A stretch of 64,000 bases of DNA from Patagioenas fasciata (lineage: Eukaryota; Chordata; Aves; Columbiformes; Columbidae): assembly GCF_037038585.1 (NCBI RefSeq), contig NC_092559.1:7533488-7597487 (forward strand). Reading direction: 5' to 3'. The translations under genes were made by a program, and so were the position numbers. The notes beneath the pieces were generated by a model. That model saw only the letters and a program-made list of their open reading frames with translations. It searched no databases and was not told where the DNA came from. Numbering within the stretch: position 1 is the stretch's first letter; each line of letters starts with the position of its first letter. Shown here one piece after another: positions 1 through 10,429 of this stretch.

Positions 1-537
1 GGGTTTGGGGTTAGGTTTAGATTTGGGATTAGATTTAGATTCAGGGTTAGGGGTTGGGGTTAGGTTTAGACTTGGGGTTAGGTTTAGATTTGGGGTTAGG
101 AGTTGGGGTTAGGTTTAGATTTGGGGTTAGGTTTAGATTTGGGGTTAGGGGTTGAGGTTAGGTTTAGATTTAGCGTTAGGTTTAGATTTGGGGTTAGGGC
201 TTGGGGTTAGGTTTAGATTTGGGGTTAGGGCTTGGGGTTAGGTTTAGATTTGGGGTTAGGTTTAGACTTAGGGTTGGGGTTGGGGTTAGGGGTTGGGGTT
301 AGGTTTAGATTTGGGGTTAGGGGTTGGGGTTAGGGGTTGGGGTTAGGTTTACATTAGGGGTTAGGGGTTGGGGTTCGGGGTTGGGGTTAGGGGTTGGGGT
401 TAGGTTTAGATTTGGGGTTAGGGGTTGGGATTAGGTTTAGATTTGGGATTAGGTTTATATTTGGGGTTTAGATTTGGGGTTAGGTTTAGATTTGGATTTA
501 GGGGTAGGGGTTAGGGGTTGGGGTTAGGTTTAGATTT

Positions 538-594
538 GGGGTTAGGGGTTGGGGCTAGGGGTTGGGGTTAGGGGTTGGGGTTAGGGGTTGGGGT
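538..594 (+). other. Dense G-quadruplex-capable tract
   Basis: Consecutive runs of four G are separated by two or three bases (GGGGTTAGGGGTTGGGG style), giving more than the four runs needed for an intramolecular G-quadruplex on the + strand. Similar shorter tracts occur across 1-8701, for example 313-342. Folding is inferred from the motif alone. Confidence 0.7.
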
Positions 595-836
595 TAGGTT
601 TAGATTTGGGGTTAGGTTTAGATTTGGGTTTAGGGGTAGGGGTTAGGGGTTGGGGTTAGGTTTAGATTTAAGGTTAGGGGTTGGGGTTAGGGGTTGGGGT
701 TAGGTTTAGATTTGGGGTTAGGTTTAGATTTGGGGTTAGGAGTTGGGGTTAGGTTTATATTTGGGGTTAGGTTTATATTTGGGGTTAGGGGTTGAGGTTA
801 GGTTTAGATTTAGCGTTAGGTTTAGATTTGGGGTTA

Positions 837-1400
837 GGGCTTGGGGTTAGGTTTATATTTGGGCTTAGGTTTAGATTTAGGGTTGGGGTTGGGGTTAGGG
901 GTTGGGGTTAGGTTTAGATTTGGGGTTAGGTTTAGATTTGGGGTTAGGGGTTGGGGTTAGGTTTAGATTTGGGGTTAGGGCTTGGGGTTAGGTTTATATT
1001 TGGGCTTAGGTTTAGATTTAGGGTTGGGGTTGGGGTTAGGGGTTGGGGTTAGGTTTAGATTTGGGGTTAGGTTTAGATTTGGGGTTAGGGGTTGGGGTTA
1101 GGTTTAGATTTGGGGTTAGGGCTTGGGGTTAGGTTTATATTTGGGCTTAGGTTTAGATTTAGGGTTGGGGTTGGGGTTAGGGGTTGGGGGTAGGTTTAGA
1201 TTTGGGGTTAGGGCTTGGGGTTAGGTTTAGATTTGGGGTTAGGTTTAGATTTGGGGTTGGGGCTTGGGGTTAGGTTTATATTTGGGCTTAGGTTTAGATT
1301 TAGGGTTGGGGTTGGGGTTAGGGGTTGGGGGTAGGTTTAGATTTGGGGTTAGGGCTTGGGGTTAGGTTTAGATTTGGGGTTAGGTTTAGATTTGGGGTTG
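837..1400 (+). repeat. 141-bp ladder inside copy A1
   Basis: The motif GGGCTTGGGGTTAGGTTTAT starts at 837, 978, 1119 and 1260, an exact 141-bp spacing three times running, with the sequence between the markers nearly the same each time. This is a tandem higher-order unit made of several telomere-type modules. The right limit is approximate. Confidence 0.82.
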
Positions 1401-2074
1401 GGGTTGGGGTTAGGGGTTGGGGTTAGGTTTAGATTTGGAGTTAGGGGTTGGGATTAGGTTTAGATTTGGGAGTAGGTTTAGATTTGGGGTTAGGGGTTGA
1501 GGTTAGGTTTAGATTTAGCGTTAGGTTTAGATTTGGGGTTAGGGGTTGGGGTTAGGGGTTGGGGTTAGGTTACATTTGGGTTTAGGGGTTGGGGTTCGGG
1601 GTTGGGGTTAGGGGTTGGGGTTAGGTTTAGATTTGGGGTTAGGGTTTGGGATTAGGTTTAGATTTGGGAGTAGGTTTAGATTTGGGGTTAGGTTTAGATT
1701 TGGGTTTAGGGGTTGGGGTTAGGGGTTAGGGTTAGGTTTAGATTTGGGGTTAGGGGTTGGGGTTAGGGGTTGGGGTCAGGGGTTTGGGTTAGCTTTAGAT
1801 TTGGGGTTAGGTTTAGATTTGGGTTTTGGGGTTGGGGTTAGGGGTTAGGGTTAGGTTTAGATTTGGGGTTAGGGGTTGGGGTCAGGGGTTTGGGTTAGCT
1901 TTAGATTTGGGGTTAGGTTTAGATTTGGGGTTAGGTTTATATTTGGGGATAAGGGTTGGGGTTAGGGGTTGGGGTTAGGGGTTGGGGTTAGGTGTGATTT
2001 GGGGTTAGGTTTGGATTTGGGGTTAGGGGTTGGGGTTTTGTTTAGATTTGGGGTTATGTTTAAATTTGGGGTTA

Positions 2075-4121
2075 GGGTTTGGGGTTAGGTTTAGATTTGG
2101 GATTAGATTTAGATTCAGGGTTAGGGGTTGGGGTTAGGTTTAGACTTGGGGTTAGGTTTAGATTTGGGGTTAGGAGTTGGGGTTAGGTTTAGATTTGGGG
2201 TTAGGTTTAGATTTGGGGTTAGGGGTTGAGGTTAGGTTTAGATTTAGCGTTAGGTTTAGATTTGGGGTTAGGGCTTGGGGTTAGGTTTAGATTTGGGGTT
2301 AGGGCTTGGGGTTAGGTTTAGATTTGGGGTTAGGTTTAGACTTAGGGTTGGGGTTGGGGTTAGGGGTTGGGGTTAGGTTTAGATTTGGGGTTAGGGGTTG
2401 GGGTTAGGGGTTGGGGTTAGGTTTACATTAGGGGTTAGGGGTTGGGGTTCGGGGTTGGGGTTAGGGGTTGGGGTTAGGTTTAGATTTGGGGTTAGGGGTT
2501 GGGATTAGGTTTAGATTTGGGATTAGGTTTATATTTGGGGTTTAGATTTGGGGTTAGGTTTAGATTTGGATTTAGGGGTAGGGGTTAGGGGTTGGGGTTA
2601 GGTTTAGATTTGGGGTTAGGGGTTGGGGCTAGGGGTTGGGGTTAGGGGTTGGGGTTAGGGGTTGGGGTTAGGTTTAGATTTGGGGTTAGGTTTAGATTTG
2701 GGTTTAGGGGTAGGGGTTAGGGGTTGGGGTTAGGTTTAGATTTGGGGTTAGGGGTTGGGGTTAGGGGTTGGGGTTAGGTTTAGATTTGGGGTTAGGTTTA
2801 GATTTGGGGTTAGGAGTTGGGGTTAGGTTTATATTTGGGGTTAGGTTTATATTTGGGGTTAGGGGTTGAGGTTAGGTTTAGATTTAGCGTTAGGTTTAGA
2901 TTTGGGGTTAGGGGTTGGGGTTAGGTTTAGATTTGGGGTTAGGGCTTGGGGTTAGGTTTATATTTGGGCTTAGGTTTAGATTTAGGGTTGGGGTTGGGGT
3001 TAGGGGTTGGGGTTAGGTTTAGATTTGGGGTTAGGTTTAGATTTGGGGTTAGGGGTTGGGGTTAGGTTTAGATTTGGGGTTAGGGCTTGGGGTTAGGTTT
3101 ATATTTGGGCTTAGGTTTAGATTTAGGGTTGGGGTTGGGGTTAGGGGTTGGGGTTAGGTTTAGATTTGGGGTTAGGTTTAGATTTGGGGTTAGGGGTTGG
3201 GGTTAGGTTTAGATTTGGGGTTAGGGCTTGGGGTTAGGTTTAGATTTGGGGTTAGGTTTAGATTTAGGGTTGGGGTTGGGGTTAGGGGTTGGGGGTAGGT
3301 TTAGATTTGGGGTTAGGGCTTGGGGTTAGGTTTAGATTTGGGGTTAGGTTTAGATTTGGGGTTGGGGTTGGGGTTAGGGGTTGGGGTTAGGTTTAGATTT
3401 GGAGTTAGGGGTTGGGATTAGGTTTAGATTTGGGAGTAGGTTTAGATTTGGGGTTAGGGGTTGAGGTTAGGTTTAGATTTAGCGTTAGGTTTAGATTTGG
3501 GGTTAGGGGTTGGGGTTAGGGGTTGGGGTTAGGTTACATTTGGGTTTAGGGGTTGGGGTTCGGGGTTGGGGTTAGGGGTTGGGGTTAGGTTTAGATTTGG
3601 GGTTAGGGTTTGGGATTAGGTTTAGATTTGGGAGTAGGTTTAGATTTGGGGTTAGGTTTAGATTTGGGTTTAGGGGTTGGGGTTAGGGGTTAGGGTTAGG
3701 TTTAGATTTGGGGTTAGGGGTTGGGGTTAGGGGTTGGGGTCAGGGGTTTGGGTTAGCTTTAGATTTGGGGTTAGGTTTAGATTTGGGGTTAGGTTTATAT
3801 TTGGGGTTAAGGGTTGGGGTTAGGGGTTGGGGTTAGGGGTTGGGGTTAGGTTTGATTTGGGTTAGGTTTGGATTTGGGATTAGGTTTAGATTCGGGGTTA
3901 GGGGTTGGGGTTAGGTTTAGATTTGGGGTTAGGTTTAGATTTGGGGTTAGGAGTTGGGGTTAGGTTTAGATTTGGGGTTAGGTTTATATTTGGGGATAAG
4001 GGTTGGGGTTAGGGGTTGGGGTTAGAGGTTGGGGTTAGGTGTGATTTGGGGTTAGGTTTGGATTTGGGGTTAGGGGTTGGGGTTTTGTTTAGATTTGGGG
4101 TTATGTTTAAATTTGGGGTTA
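2075..4121 (+). repeat. Telomere-type higher-order copy A2
   Basis: Same opening as A1, with the start marker at 2099 and the closing GGTTTTGTTTAGATTT marker near 4081. Length is 2047 bp against 2074 bp for A1, the difference coming from internal gains and losses of modules (for example the GGGTCAGGGGTTTGGG motif at 1774 in A1 lies at 3737 here, a shift of 1963). This is a duplicated block that then lost or gained small modules. Confidence 0.78.
2942..3364 (+). repeat. 141-bp ladder inside copy A2
   Basis: GGGCTTGGGG starts at 2942, 3083 and 3224, again exactly 141 bp apart. It is the counterpart of the ladder in A1 but has one rung fewer, so copy number has changed since the 2-kb blocks were duplicated. 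The right limit is approximate. Confidence 0.8.
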
Positions 4122-7100
4122 GGGTTTGGGCTTAGGTTTAGATTTGGGATTAGATTTAGATTCAGGGTTAGGGGTTGGGGTTAGGTTTAGACTTGGGGTT
4201 AGGTTTAGATTTGGGGTTAGGAGTTGGGGTTAGGTTTAGATTTGGGGTTAGGTTTAGATTTGGGGTTAGGGGTTGGGGTTAGGTTTAGATTTGGGGTTAG
4301 GGCTTGGGGTTAGGTTTAGATTTGGGTTTAGGTTTAGATTTAGGGTTGGGGTTGGGGTTAGGGGTTGGGGTTAGGTTTAGATTTGGGGTTAGGGGTTGGG
4401 GTTAGGTTTAGATTTGGGGTTAGGGCTTGGGGTTAGGTTTAGATTTGGGTTTAGGTTTAGATTTAGGGTTGGGGTTGGGGTTAGGGGTTGGGGTTAGGTT
4501 TAGATTTGGGGTTAGGGGTTGGGGTTAGGGGTTGGGGTTAGGTTTACATTAGGGGTTAGGGGTTGGGGTTCGGGGTTGGGGTTAGGGGTTGGGGTTAGGT
4601 TTAGATTTGGGGTTAGGGGTTGGGATTAGGTTTAGATTTGGGATTAGGTTTATATTTGGGGTTTAGATTTGGGGTTAGGTTTAGATTTGGGTTTAGGGGT
4701 AGGGGTTAGGGGTTGGGGTTAGGTTTAGATTTGGGGTTAGGGGTTGGGGTTAGGGGATGGGGTTAGGTTTAAATTTGGGGTTAGATTTCGATTTGGGGTT
4801 AGGGGTTGGGGTTAGGTTTATATTTGGGGTTAGGTTTAGATTTGGGGTTAGGGGTTGGGATAAGGTTTAGATTTGGGTTTAGGCTTAGGTTTGGGTTTAG
4901 GGGTTGGGGTTAGGTTTAGATTTGGGGTTAGGTTTTGATTTGGGGTTAGGGGTTGAGGCTAGGTTTAGATTTGGGTATAGGTGTTGGGGTTAGGTTTAGA
5001 TTTGGGGTTAGGTTTAGATTTGGGGTTAGGGGTTGGAGTTAGGTTTAGATTTGGGGTTAGGTTTAGATTTAGGGTTAGGTTTAGATTTAGGGTTAGATTT
5101 AGATTTAGGGTTAGGTGTTGGGGTTAGGTTTAGATTTGGGGTTAGGTTTAGATTTGGGGTTTAGATTTGGGGTTAGGTTTAGATTTGGGGTTAGGGGTTG
5201 GGGTTAGGGGTTAGGGTTAGGTTTAGATTTGGGGTTAGGGGTTGGGGTTAGGGGTTGGGGTCAGGGGTTTGGGTTAGCTTTAGATTTGGGGTTAGGTTTA
5301 GATTTGGGGTTAGGTTTATATTTGGGGTTAAGGGTTGGGGTTAGGGGTTGGGGTTAGGTGTTGGGGTTAGGTTTGATTTGGGGTTAGGTTTGGATTTGGG
5401 ATTAGGTTTAGATTCGGGGTTAGGGGTTGGGGTTAGTTTTAGATTTGGGGTTAGGTTTAGATTTGGGGTTAGGAGTTGGGGTTAGGTTTAGATTTGGGGT
5501 TAGGTTTAGATTTGGGGTAAGGGGTTGAGGTTAGGTTTAGATTTAGCGTTAGATTTAGATTTGGGGTTAGGGTTTGGGGTTAGGTTTAGATTTGGGGATA
5601 GGGTTTGGGTTAGGTTTAGATTTAGGGTTGGGGTTGGGGTTAGGGGTTGGGTTTAGGTTTAAATTTGGGGTTACGGGTTGGGGTTAGGGGTTGGGGTTAG
5701 GTTTAGATTTGGGGTTAGGGGTTGGGATTAGGTTTAGATTTCGGAGTAAGTTTAGATTTGGGGTTAGGGCTTGGGGTCAGATTTAGATTTGGGATTAGGT
5801 TTAGATTTGGGGTTGGGGTTGGGGTTAGGGGTTGGGGTTAGGGTTAGATTTGGGGTTAGGGGTTGGGATTAGGTTTAGATTTGGGAGTAGGTTTAGATTT
5901 GGGGTTAGGGGTTGAGGTTAGGTTTAGATTTAGCGTTAGGTTTAGATTTGGGGTTAGGGGTAGGGGTTAGGGGTTGGGGTTAGGTTACATATGGGGTTAG
6001 GGGTTGGGGTTCGGGGTTGGGGTTAGGGGTTGGGGTTAGGTTTAGATTTGGGGTTAGGGGTTGGGATTAGGTTTAGATTTGGGAGTAGGTTTAGATTTGG
6101 GGTTAGGTTTAGATTTGGGTTTAGGAGTTGGGGTTAGGGGTTAGGGTTAGGTTTAGATTTGGGGTTAGGGGTTGGGGTTAGGGGTTGGGGTCAGGGGTTT
6201 GGGTTAGCTTTAGATTTGGGGTTAGGTTTAAATTTGGGGTTAGGTTTATATTTGGGGTTAAGGGTTGGGGTTAGGGGTTGGGGTTAGGGGTTAGGGTTAG
6301 GTTTGATTTGGGGTTAGGATTGGATTTGGGATTAGGTTTAGATTCGGGGTTAGGGGTTGGGGTTAGGTTTAGATTTGGGGTTAGGTTTAGATTTAGCGTT
6401 AGGTTTAGATTTGGGGTTAGGGGTTGAGGTTAGGTTTAGATTTAGCGTTAGGTTTAGATTTGGGGTTAGGGGTTGGGGTTAGGTTTAGATTTGGGGTTAG
6501 GGCTTGGGGTTAGGTTTAGATTTGGGGTTAGGTTTATATTTGGGGTTTAGATTTGGGGTTAGGTTTAGATTTGGGTTTAGGGGTTGGGGTTAGGGGTTGG
6601 GGTTAGGTTTAGATTTGGGGTTAGGGGTTGGGGTTAGGTTTAGATTTGGGGTTAGGGCTTGGGGTTAGGTTTAGATTTGAGGTTAGGTTTAGATTTGGGG
6701 TTGGGGTTGGGGTTATGGGTTGGGGTTAGGTTTAGATTTGGGGTTAGGGGTTGGGATTAGGTTTAGATTTGGGAGTAGGTTTAGATTTGGGGTTAGGGGT
6801 TGAGGTTAGGTTTAGATTTAGCGTTAGGTTTAGATTTGGGGTTAGGGGTTGGGGTTAGGGGTTGGCGTTAGGTTACATTTGGGGTTAGGGATTGGGGTTC
6901 GGGGTTGGGGTTAGGGGTTGGGGTTAGGTTTAGATTTGGGGTTAGGGGTTGGGATTAGGTTTAGATTTGGGAGTAGGTTTAGATTTGGGGTTAGGTTTAG
7001 ATTTGGGTTTAGGGGTTGGGGTTAGGGGTTAGGGTTAGGTTTAGATTTGGGGTTAGGGGTTGGGGTTAGGGGTTGGGGTCAGGGGTTTGGGTTATCTTTA

Positions 7101-7284
7101 GATTTGGGGTTAGGTTTAGATTTGGGTTTTGGGGTTGGGGTTAGGGGTTACGGTTAGGTTTAGATTTGGGGTTAGGGGTTGGGGTTAGGGGTTGGGGTTA
7201 GGTGTGATTTGGGGTTAGGTTTGGATTTGGCGTTAGGGGTTGGGGTTTTGTTTAGATTTGGGGTTATGTTTAAATTTGGGGTTA
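4122..7284 (+). repeat. Telomere-type higher-order copy A3, longer and rearranged
   Basis: Start marker GGGATTAGATTTAGATTC at 4146; closing GGTTTTGTTTAGATTT marker near 7243. At about 3.16 kb it is longer than A1 and A2. It contains repeated internal modules: GGGTCAGGGG followed 153 bp later by GATTCGGGG occurs at 5258/5411 and 6188/6341, and an equivalent pair lies at 3737/3889 in A2. Local duplication within the copy explains the extra length. Confidence 0.7.
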
Positions 7285-8701
7285 GGGTTTGGGGTTAGGT
7301 TTAGATTTGGGATTAGATTTAGATTCAGGGTTAGGGGTTGGTGTTAGGTTTAGACTTGGGGTTAGGTTTAGATTTGGGGTTAGGAGTTGGGGTTAGGTTT
7401 AGATTTGGGGTTAGGTTTAGATTTGGGGTTAGGGGTTGAGGTTAGGTTTAGATTTAGCGTTAGGTTTAGATTTGGGTTTAGGGGTTGGGGTTAGGTTTAG
7501 ATTTGGGGTTAGGGCTTGGGGTTAGGTTTAGATTTGGGGTTAGGTTTAGATTTAGGGTTGGGGTTGGGGTTAGGGGTTGGGGTTAGGTTTAGATTTGGGG
7601 TTAGGGGTTGGGGTTAGTCGTTGGGGTTAGGTTTACATTAGGGGTTAGAGTTGGGGTTCGGGGTTGGGGTTAGGGGTTGGGGTTAGGTTTAGATTTGGGG
7701 TTAGGGGTTGGGATTAGGTTTAGATTTGGGAGTAGGTTTAGATTTGGGGTTTAGATTTGGGGTTAGGTTTAGATTTGGGTTTAGGGGTAGGGGTTAGGGG
7801 TTTGGGGTTAGGTTTAGATTTGGGGTTAGGGGTTGGGGTTAGGGGTTGGGGTTAGGTTTAGATTTGGGGTTAGATTTCGATTTGGGGTTAGGAGTTGGGG
7901 TTAGGTTTATATTTGGGGTTAGGTTTAGATTTGGTGTTAGATTTCGATTTGGGGTTAGGGGTTGGGGTTAGGTTTATATTTGGGGTTAGGTTTAGATTTG
8001 GGGTTAGGGGTTGGGATAAGGTTTAGATTTGGGTTTAGGTTTAGGTTTGAGTTTAGGGGTTGGGATTAGGTTTAGATTTGGGGTTAGGTTTAGATTTAGG
8101 GTTAGGTGTTGGGGTTAGGTTTAGATTTGGGGTTAGGTTTAGATTTGGGGTTTAGATTTGGGGTTAGGTTTAGATTTGGGGTTAGGTTTAGATTTGGGGC
8201 TAGGGTTTGGGGTTAGGTTTAGATTTGGGGTTAGGTTTAGATTTGGGGTTAGGGGTTGGGGTTAGATTTATATTTGGGGTTAGGTTTAGATTTGGGGTTA
8301 GAATTTGGGGTTAGGTTTAGATTTGGGGTTAGGTTTAGATTTGGGGTTAGGGGTTGGGGTTACGTTTAGATTTGGGCTTAGGTTTAGATTTGGGGTTTTG
8401 ATTTGGGGTTAGTTTTAGATTTAAGGTTAGGTTTAGATTTGGGGTTAGGGGTTGGGGTTAGGGGTTGGGGTTAAGTTTAGATTTGGGGTTAGGGGTTGGG
8501 GTTAGGTTTACATTTGGGGTTCTGATTTGGGGTTAGGTTTAGATTTAAGGTTAGGTTTAGATTTGGGGTTATGGTTTGGGGTTAGGGGTTGGGGTTAGGT
8601 TTAGATTTGGGGTTAGGGGTTGGGGTTAGGTTTAGATTTGGGGTTAGGGGTTGGGGTTAGAGGTTGGGGTTAGGTTTAGATTTGGGGTTAGGGGTTGGGG
8701 T
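7285..8701 (+). repeat. Telomere-type higher-order copy A4, cut at the satellite junction
   Basis: Opens like A1-A3, with the start marker at 7309, and follows the same order of variants for several hundred bases. It stops at the satellite junction after about 1.4 kb. From about 8150 the sequence becomes a simpler alternation of GGGGTTAGGTTTAGATTT and GGGGTTAGGGGTTG modules, with a few private forms such as TTAAGGTTAG (about 8410 and 8540). Confidence 0.7.
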
Positions 8702-8734
8702 TTGCTTTGCGCGACTAGGTCTGCGGAGAGAAGG
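8702..8734 (-). repeat. 33-bp inverted satellite fragment at the telomere-type/satellite junction
   Basis: These 33 bases are the exact reverse complement of 9330-9362 (phase 598-630 of the satellite unit), whereas the satellite that follows is in direct orientation. The base before (T at 8701) and the base after (G at 8735) break the match. The direct satellite sequence can be read from 8732, so the two orientations overlap by three bases, AGG. Confidence 0.93.
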
Positions 8735-10429
8735 GACAAGCTCGTGAAGAGATGCCCTGCTATTCTTTCGCCTTATGGCATCATGTGTTTCGTTCCTCTT
8801 GGAGATCGATTGTTAAACGTCTTTCCTAGGGCGACTGTGAAGCATTTGCCAGCGGAGGAGAAGGAGCACGGAGCAGCATTCAGTACTGCCTACGAGTGTC
8901 TTTGCTACCCTACTAGCGGAGCTCCAAGAACAGGCACACATCTTCAGGTACCTTCCAAATGTGGATTCCCCTGCAGCCCCGTAGGCGGGCGTGCAGTACG
9001 CCAACCATCAACGGACGTTTTTCCCCTCAAGCCTGTCAGGACGTTGCTCGTCCGTCTTTCCCTCAATAGATGGGAGTAGGCGCGCTTGCGGATGTGTGCG
9101 TGTGTGTGGCCACGCGTTTGCTTAGGCATCAGTGTGTGAAAAGGTAGGTGCTTTTCTCTAGCTGCGTGTGCGTGCACGTGGTGCTGGGTGCACATCCCTG
9201 GGTGCTCGTGGGAAGGTTTCTGCATGGTTTTCGCTGAGGAATCGTGTGTGTGCACATGGACAAAGAGAAGGCGCAGCAACCAGGTTCCAGCGCCGAAGAA
9301 GGCAAAAGGCAAGGTTTCCGGCGCTATCTCCTTCTCTCCGCAGACCTAGTCGCGCAAAGCAAGCCGCTAAGCCGGCGACCGGCAAGAGAGCTACAACGAA
9401 GCATGCCGAACGGAGAAAATAGCAGCAGCTCATCTGTTCACACCTTGTTTCTGCCATGTGCTTGAACGCCAAGACGTTCGCGCTTCTGTGAGATGAAAGA
9501 CGTCCTTCTGCATATGTGGTTGCTCACACCGGTGCACTTGTTAGTGTATCCATTCAGTCCTGGGCTGCGGGGCATTCAGAAGTGGCTCTGTGGAGACGTC
9601 TGCATAGAGGCAGCTGTCAGGACACGCACACTCGATTGTTCACCAAAACATATGCAGACGCGTCCTTAGCCTGTAGATTTGGATGCACAGAGTTCCCTGT
9701 GTTCGCAAGAGACAAGGGAATCGCGTCTGTACGCACAGAAGCAATAGCGGACCGTTTCCCTCGGAGTGAACGCGAAGAGCCGTCTATGTACTCGCAGACA
9801 CGGGAACGTGCCTCAGTGCGGTCACAGAGGCAGCAGCTTTTGCACAGATGCTCTGGTGATTCTGGCACTTTCCAGGCACACTCCTGAAAGTCGCGCACAC
9901 TGCTGTTCACTCGCTAAACGACCTCTTGGGAAACACGTCTCCGGTCGATGGACCGCTCAGATTGCTTCTCGTGTAACTGTGAACTGTGTCAGCGCAGGGA
10001 ATCCGTCTCTGTTGAGCAGATGTCAATCCTGCCTCGCTTTTGCTTTGTTGCCTCTACCAAGATGATTTCCCGTTTCTCTCTTCACTGGAGCACGCAGACA
10101 CAGCCAACGCACATCAAGTGTCAAGAGACACGCTCTGCTGAGCTCAACGCTTGTGCAGATGCACATGTGCGACGAAGTCAACACACGTGCTTGTGGAGAG
10201 AAAGAAAGGGACTCCCAGGCGTGTGGAGCGACGGGGAGAAAGAGCGGGCGCTGAGGAACACAGTTTCAAACAGACTGTCTCCACACAAACAGGCACCTGT
10301 CTGCAGGTATCCTAGATCTTGATTCTTGAACTTGAGGAAACACGCGTCTGAGCAAAACTCCCAAACGCTTCCAGGAAAGACACACGCTCTCCCACAAGCA
10401 CACAAGTGTTTGCCCTCAGCTATAGATCA
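8733..10429 (+). repeat. Satellite unit D1 (array edge)
   Basis: First direct unit. It has three variants I saw in no other unit: C at 8743 (phase 11), G at 9621 (phase 889) and G at 9816 (phase 1084). It also has A at phase 816, shared with D14, D26, D27 and I2-I4. Phase 120 G, 132 G, 480 G. Private changes at an array edge fit weaker homogenisation there. Confidence 0.95.
9289..9325. other. Short inverted repeats within the satellite unit (example in D1)
   Basis: AGCGCCG at 9289-9295 and CGGCGCT at 9319-9325 are perfect 7-base inverted arms around a 23-base loop. A second small hairpin, GCCGG-CGA-CCGGC, lies nearby at 9371-9383. Both recur in each unit. The only length change in the array (the T missing in D11 near 26297) falls just beside the right arm. 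No function can be assigned; stems this short arise by chance. Confidence 0.45.

Larger units (their letters stand above)
1..2074 (+). repeat. Telomere-type higher-order copy A1
   Basis: Begins with GGGTTTGGGG and carries the marker GGGATTAGATTTAGATTC at position 25. Ends with the marker GGTTTTGTTTAGATTTGGGG (about 2034) followed by TTATGTTTAAATTT. The next copy starts 2074 bp later with the same opening. For the first several hundred bases A1 and A2 match almost base for base, including scattered variants such as TTTAGCGTT and GGGCTTGGGG. The left limit may be truncated by the window. Confidence 0.8.
1..8701 (+). repeat. Degenerate telomere-type G-rich array
   Basis: The + strand is made almost only of G, T and A. 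It alternates GGGGTTAGGTTTAGATTT-like modules with GGGGTTAGGGGTTG-like modules. The TTTAGGG family is recognisable (for example around 5065-5110), but I see no long perfect TTTAGGG tract, so this is telomere-associated or interstitial sequence and not a clean chromosome end. The G-rich strand runs 5' to 3' into the window, toward the satellite. C is rare and no open reading frame of useful length exists. Larger duplicated segments and a 141-bp ladder inside it are listed separately. Left limit is the window edge. Confidence 0.92.

Noticed and set aside
1..600. A true telomere at the left edge
   Set aside because: The repeats are degenerate and the G-rich strand has the wrong polarity for a left end.
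8651..9079. 142-codon + strand ORF starting MGLEVGVRF, crossing the telomere-type/satellite border
   Set aside because: It begins in degenerate GGGGTT repeats and runs through the inverted splinter into satellite; its second half is the same frame seen in other units. It is a chance fusion.
8733..10429. Retroelement or DNA transposon in the satellite unit
   Set aside because: No reverse transcriptase or transposase motif, no terminal repeats and no target-site duplications at unit borders.
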